Positions 53,860 to 64,000 of a stretch of DNA of 64,000 nt are shown here, in pieces (the stretch's first letter is position 1; the number at the start of each line of letters is the position of its first letter). The notes under the pieces were generated by a model. The model saw nothing but the letters and a program-made list of their open reading frames with translations. It was not told the DNA's origin and did not search any database. Source of the stretch: Spirodela intermedia (taxonomy: Eukaryota > Streptophyta > Magnoliopsida > Alismatales > Araceae); assembly GCA_902729315.2 (NCBI GenBank), contig LR746278.1, positions 2,015,001 to 2,079,000 on the forward strand. The letters run 5' to 3'. The translations under genes and the position numbers were made by a program.

Positions 53860-55924
53860 ATGGCGGACGCTAAAGCGGCGGTCACCATCCGCACCAGAAA
53901 GTTCATGACGAACAGGCTCCTCTCGCGGAAGCAGTTTGTAAGTCCTTCAATTGTTGTGGCTTCCCCTGTCTTCTATGTTACGTCTGCTTCAACTAATAGT
54001 CTCACGCATTTCAGGTTATCGATGTCCTGCACCCAGGGAGGGCCAATGTCTCCAAGGTGGGTTCGCCTCTCTGGCAGAAGCAGTAAATCCTGGATAGATG
54101 TGTCATTCGTAAATCACTATTGTTTCCGGCATATGCTGATAGTATTTAAAAAAATTGGGGTGATAATGCAGGTGGAGTTGAAGGAGAAGCTTGCGAGGGT
54201 GTACGACGTCAAGGACCAGAGCGCAATCTTCGTGTTTAAGTTCCGCACACACTTCGGAGGCGGAAAGTCCACTGGATTCGGCTTGATTTATGATTCAGTT
54301 GAACAGGCGAAGAAGTTCGAGCCGAAGTACAGGCTGATCAGGGTACTTATTGCATCAGTATCCTTGGGATCGCATTCCAATTTCTAAAGCTTTATTCTCG
54401 TATTATCGTCGCTTTTGTCTTCTCTATTCTCATATCTGCTACTATGCATCAGACGGTTTAGAGCCAGCGGAACTTGACAATTATCTATTGTATATTTTCC
54501 TACGTTCTGATGTGATCTTCTGTTGGAAGTCCAAGTTAGTTTTTTGTGTATATATGTGGTTTTGGAAATGGACTTATTGCATTGAAATCTATTTTGATAT
54601 TAGAATATTGTTTGCTGGGAAATGTAATTTCCAACATTAGCCTTTTGTTTGTGATGTAAATGCTCGGAATTGATTATCTCCCAACAAGAGATAATTAAGT
54701 GCTCACTTCTTTCTTCTCTACTTGTTGAACATAACCCCATTCACTGATCTTTGAACTCAGTATTCACTTGCCCGCGACAATCCTCCTCGTCATTTGGAAA
54801 ACCATAAAAAAGCTGCTCGTTAATCTAATCGTCTGCAGGAATTGAACTTGGATGGTTTTTCGACTGTATTTTTGAATTTTAGAAAAATGACCCATTCGGA
54901 CGAGCTTTTACAGGTGTAATGCGCGCTTTAATTTTACGTATATTTCTTATGTCCCGTTCCTATCTTTTGGAGGATACCTGCACGTAATTTATTCGAGTCT
55001 TGATGATTCCTACAGGCTTCGCATCGCCCCCCCTTCCGCATGTCCTGATTCTTTCTCTGTCCCAGTATACATCTGTATATATCATGTGCACTTGCACATG
55101 TAATTCTTCTTAATTTCCTTCGAAGACATGATTTTCACCTAGCTGCCCATTCTTTAAATGCTTCTTCCCATATGTGAGAAGAAAATCTTCAATAAGATGA
55201 GATCAGACTAGAGGACAAGTGGCGCCATGGTCTTTATTTAAATTGAATATCGTCTTATTTCCTGTTGCCACCTGACGAGAGTATCCCACTTTTGGCTTCC
55301 ATGATCTTGGTGCTCATGCTACCTTGTTTTCTTGTTTCCTCTGTTGCTTACTAATGATTCTCAATAAACCAGATTTCGCATGCCAAGACAGCGTGTTTAG
55401 TTCTAATGGTAGCTCTCGAATTGCTGTTATTTTGTTGAGACGATGGTTCCTTATGCTGGCCGATTCTCATTCCCTACCCAGAATTTTAACACGACATTCA
55501 CAAGATTGTCCCTTTCATAATCCTTTTTTTTTCTTTTCATGGGTTCTATGCATTTATGTAGCATCTGATGTATTCATCTAGTGAATATCCTCACAATTCG
55601 ATTGGCGTCGCTTCTCTTTACTGTTTTGTTTGTATTTTAGACATGGGTTTTCTATTCTTGGCTGGCTTTCTGACGAGGGATTGGTATTCGTCAGAATGGT
55701 CTTGCAACCAAAGTCGAGAAATCCAGGAAGCAGGTCAAGGAGAGGAAGAACAGAGCGAAGAAAATCCGAGGGGTCAAGAAGGTAGCGCTTACATTTCATA
55801 TTTTCTTACGCATGATTTTATATCTTCTGCGGTGTGGCATATGCGCGTATGTGCTTACATGTTGTTGCCGCTCATTGTTCAGATGAAGGCCGGAGACGCC
55901 GCCAAGGGTGGGAAGAAGAAATAA
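53860..55924 (+). CDS. RPS24: 40S ribosomal protein eS24
   Basis: Small-subunit ribosomal protein eS24. Five exons: 53860-53937, 54015-54056, 54172-54342, 55695-55781 and 55883-55924, encoding 139 residues, the usual length. Family blocks are [80 protein letters not shown] and the basic tail [16 protein letters not shown] ending GGKKK. The start is the first ATG of the transcript, 119 bases after the TATA box. Intron 3 is 1.35 kb while the others are short. The gene is intact and probably strongly and constitutively expressed, consistent with its promoter words. Confidence 0.97.
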
Positions 55925-56664
55925 ATCGACCTTCTCCTTGCATGTTTTCTGTTTCATTCCTCACTTGGCTCGGACGTTGCTCATTCTTTATGCCATATAT
56001 ATCCCGAACAGATGCGATTCTCTTGGCCTACTCTCTCTCTCTCTCTCTCTCTCGATTTTGTGGGACCTTCTTTGAATTAATTAAAATTGTTCAATTTTTT
56101 ACAGCCACTTTTCTTGACCCCACATCAGTATCTTATTGGGCCTCCGGAGTAGCCCATTGGGTTCACTTCATACCCCCAATCACCTGGCGCTTTCGGCTTT
56201 CTCTGTACCGGTCGGGCCGGTCCCTGGCCTCGGTGGGCCTGTTTCGTTGTCCACCTTCTGGGCTTTTTCCCCCATGAATCCCTGTTCCGGCCCGACAAAA
56301 GAGGTCCGGGCCTGGGAAAGCCCTGTTCGCGCTCGGCCCGTAAGTTTTTGTAATCTCACACGATCGTGATTATTGGGCCAAAGTCCGTGTCCCTGGCCAT
56401 AGCCTGTTTTTCGGGCTTCTTTAAGCCCCGAATGGGGTCCCCCACTTTATTAGCTTAAGACGCCGGGCCCTAGATTATTGGGCTTTTCTTTCGTCCGGGC
56501 CCATTATGAGGGATCGCCGTCGATCACAGAGTTCAAAAACCAGTTAAAAGAATCAAATCCTCTGAGATGGGCTGGCTGATCCAGATGGGAGAGCTGAGTT
56601 CGCGGGAAGCGGCAAGAAGCTAGGGGCAAGGAAGAAGAAGAAGAGGAGAGGCGAGTCAGTGGAC
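55925..56664 (+). promoter_or_regulatory. Intergenic region with site II-like motifs before the TrpRS gene
   Basis: It contains a CT microsatellite and, from about 56137 to 56500, repeated TGGGCC/TGGGCT words (near 56137, 56233, 56375 and 56479) resembling TCP-bound site II elements found before many plant housekeeping and organelle-protein genes. The tract is unusually rich in GGGCC. Confidence 0.4.
56031..56053. repeat. (CT)n microsatellite
   Basis: Perfect CT run of about 11 units about 100 bases after the eS24 stop codon. Confidence 0.9.
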
Positions 56665-62045
<5,381 letters not shown>

Positions 62046-63395
62046 AGACCTCTTCTGCCCCTCTGAAGAACCTTCAATGCAGTGGATGGTAATCTCAGAT
62101 TCCTCCCAAGAAAGAGAACAACAGTCCCTGGCTCTCAATCTTAGGCTCATTGGTCTCAGATTTCTTTTATATGGCTGCAACTGGGCGGCAAATAATGGTC
62201 AGCGCAGCCTTACCATTTTCCCACATTTTATCCACAGTTTTTACCCCCAGCCCTCATCATTTATGTGTAAAAAGTTGAGTTTTTTTGCTGAAAATAGTAG
62301 TTTCGGACAGCTATACAGGAGCTTTGGCCAAAGTCAACCTTGCTGAAGAATTTGAGTAAGGTAAGTTCTTCCGGAATGAAACCAGTACTCAAGCACCTGC
62401 GCCCCCGATGGGGAAACAAGGCTGAAATGCACTTCTCACATCCTCTTTTGGTATGCAATGGGAAGTAGAACCCAGTCTCACCGATGTGACTAATGAACAT
62501 GGGGTTGACTTATTTCAGCTAAACGCAGGAAATTGGGGAAATTGATAACCAATTTTGTTGCAAGTCAACGACGTGGGTCAGGCCTCTTTCTTCAAAAGAT
62601 GTTATGTCGAAACGTGTATGCTTACCCAATCAAGCCCAAAAAGGAAGTGTTGACTTTTTAACAAGACAGAAGGGCTAGCTGTGACTTTATGCGACTAAAC
62701 TAGCTGATTAACAGCTATGATCTTATCAGACCACTATTAGAATAGTCAACTGTGTGCCTTATCACAGTAGTACTACTTGATGAAGACCTTAATGCCACTA
62801 AGGTACAAGATATTTCAAAAATAATTAGCAAAATTCTAAAGTGATTGAAATTAGCAAAATTATTTATGTAACTAATTTGTATGCAAGCTTGGTCATACTT
62901 AAAAGTCTCCATTTGAAAGGTGACCTCTAATGACATATAATTGTAACTATGATCTCCTTAAGGGCAGTAAGGTAATTATTTATTTTAATACCTTTTATAC
63001 CCCGACTAAAAGTTAGTATTCGTTTGAACCATCACCACGAGGGTAAGACTTTTAGTTACACCCTACGATTGCACCCCGGTAAACTAGAGAAGAGCAGGAA
63101 TAACGGTGATTAGCAATATATGTACAATTAATCTTTTATGAGGGTGTTTTTAGTTATTGATGCGATCCTGGAGAGATCTAACTGTAAAGTTGAAACAAGA
63201 CTGATTGATCTTCGCGCCGTACGCGGTCTTTGCTATCGTACGCTCTGATACGATTGGGGCTGCTCTGGTTCCCGAGCATCTTATGATTCCTTGCAGAATG
63301 AATATGGGGATCTAGATGCGAAGGTGGAGTGGCGGCGACGGTGGCGGCCGATCGGAGGAGAAGCGAAGGAGCAAAGCGGGATTCTGATCCCTCCA
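62046..63395. other. Intergenic region upstream of the dioxygenase gene
   Basis: It comprises the 3' UTR of TrpRS, an AT-rich middle with no recognisable gene, and from about 63200 a GC-richer leader. An in-frame upstream open stretch exists from 63291, but the family start is at 63396. Confidence 0.45.
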
Positions 63396-64000
63396 ATGGC
63401 GGGGGATTTCGTGAAAATCGGAATACCGCAGCAGAAGTCTGTCGGGAGCTTCCTCTTCCCGGCGGTGCTGGCGCCGAATCCCTCTGTGGAGCTCGATCTG
63501 CGGAGATTCACGGAGGCGGTAAGGGAGCAGAAGCTCCGGGTGGAGGAGATGCTCCGGTCGACTGGAGCCATCCTACTAAGGGGCTTCCCGGTGCGGACGG
63601 CGTCGGATTTCAACGAGGCGGTGGAGGCGTTCGGGTACGAGGAACTGCCGTACGTCGGTGGCGCAGCGCCGCGGACCAACGTCGTCGGCAGGGTTTTCAC
63701 CGCCAACGAGTCTCCGCCCGATCAGAAGATCCCCTTCCACCATGAGATGTCCCAGGTGAGCAACACTCTCTCCTCCACGGGTGGGTCCAGAAAATTATTC
63801 TCAGGTTTTAGGTCATAATTGCCGGCGACTTGATGATGTCTCCTCCTCCTGCAGGTTCCGGAGTTTCCCTCGAAGCTGTTCTTCTTCTGCGAGGAAGAGC
63901 CGGGAAGTGGCGGGGAAACCCCCATCGTCCTCAGCCATCGAATCTATGAACGCATGAGAGAGAAGTACCCCGACTTCGTCGACAGACTTGAGAAATATGG
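63396..64000 (+). CDS. TauD/clavaminate synthase-like Fe(II)/2-oxoglutarate dioxygenase (5' part)
   Basis: Partial gene that runs off the window. Exons so far are 63396-63755 and 63855-64000, about 168 residues in frame. It resembles the plant clavaminate synthase-like protein At3g21360 of the TauD/TfdA fold; the substrate is unknown. Visible parts are MAGDFVKIGIPQQKSVGSF at the start, STGAILLRGFPV, EAFGYEELPYVGGAAPR, and IPFHHEMSQVPEFPSKLFFF. The last holds the HxE iron-binding pair (His and Glu of HHE), the form found in clavaminate synthase relatives rather than HxD. The distal His and the Arg that binds 2-oxoglutarate would lie beyond the window. I prefer the ATG at 63396 over the in-frame upstream frame from 63291 because conserved sequence begins there. 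Confidence 0.88.

Overview
This window is nuclear DNA of a flowering plant. The genes carry many GT-AG introns, pyrimidine-rich acceptors and plant-specific families: plant GT47 exostosins, a MUN/DUF810 protein, cytosolic NADP-malic enzyme and an organellar TrpRS with a presequence. Two plant retrotransposon superfamilies are present, and AT-rich introns contrast with GC-rich coding exons. I cannot place the species from sequence alone.

Layout. At 0.2-2.2 kb lies a complete four-exon GT47 exostosin-type glycosyltransferase gene (+). From 2.2 to 19.4 kb is an AT-rich transposon zone. It holds a decayed Ty3/gypsy relic on the minus strand (about 6.2-11.6 kb; gag, PR/RT, RNase H and integrase remnants are recognisable). 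Inside that relic sits one clean, stop-free exon that resembles the linker of plant SIN3-like (SNL) corepressors. Next comes an FCP1/NIF-like HAD phosphatase pseudogene (12.4-19.0 kb, +). A complete but dead Ty1/copia element (12721-17963) was inserted into it; the element has two LTRs and a perfect 5-bp target duplication. At 20.7-22.9 kb is a second GT47 gene, clearly paralogous to the first, with the same exon structure.

From 23.5 kb to the end the region is a regular gene island: a small basic protein of unknown function (23.5-28.0, +), an unc-13-like MUN-domain protein (29.4-35.1, +), nucleoporin NUP85 (46.3-36.3, -), cytosolic NADP-malic enzyme (51.9-47.3, -), ribosomal protein eS24 (53.9-55.9, +), organellar tryptophanyl-tRNA synthetase (56.7-62.0, +), and the 5' part of a TauD/clavaminate-synthase-like dioxygenase (63.4 kb onward, +, cut by the window end). 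I could rebuild the complete intron-exon structure of the seven intact genes other than the last one; every intron phase closes and each protein has about its family's usual length.

The genes are mostly housekeeping and do not form a pathway. MUN and NUP85 converge on a 232-bp tandem repeat; NADP-ME and eS24 diverge from a shared intergenic region with pyrimidine/purine tracts; eS24 has a TATA box and a telo box. The most notable signals are the TE-split phosphatase pseudogene with a CAG-to-TAG stop, the SNL-like exon inside the gypsy relic, C-to-T/G-to-A decay across both elements, four probable GC-AG introns, a duplicated splice donor in the MUN gene and a 22-nt microexon in the TrpRS gene. 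I did not find a wholly new multi-gene system.
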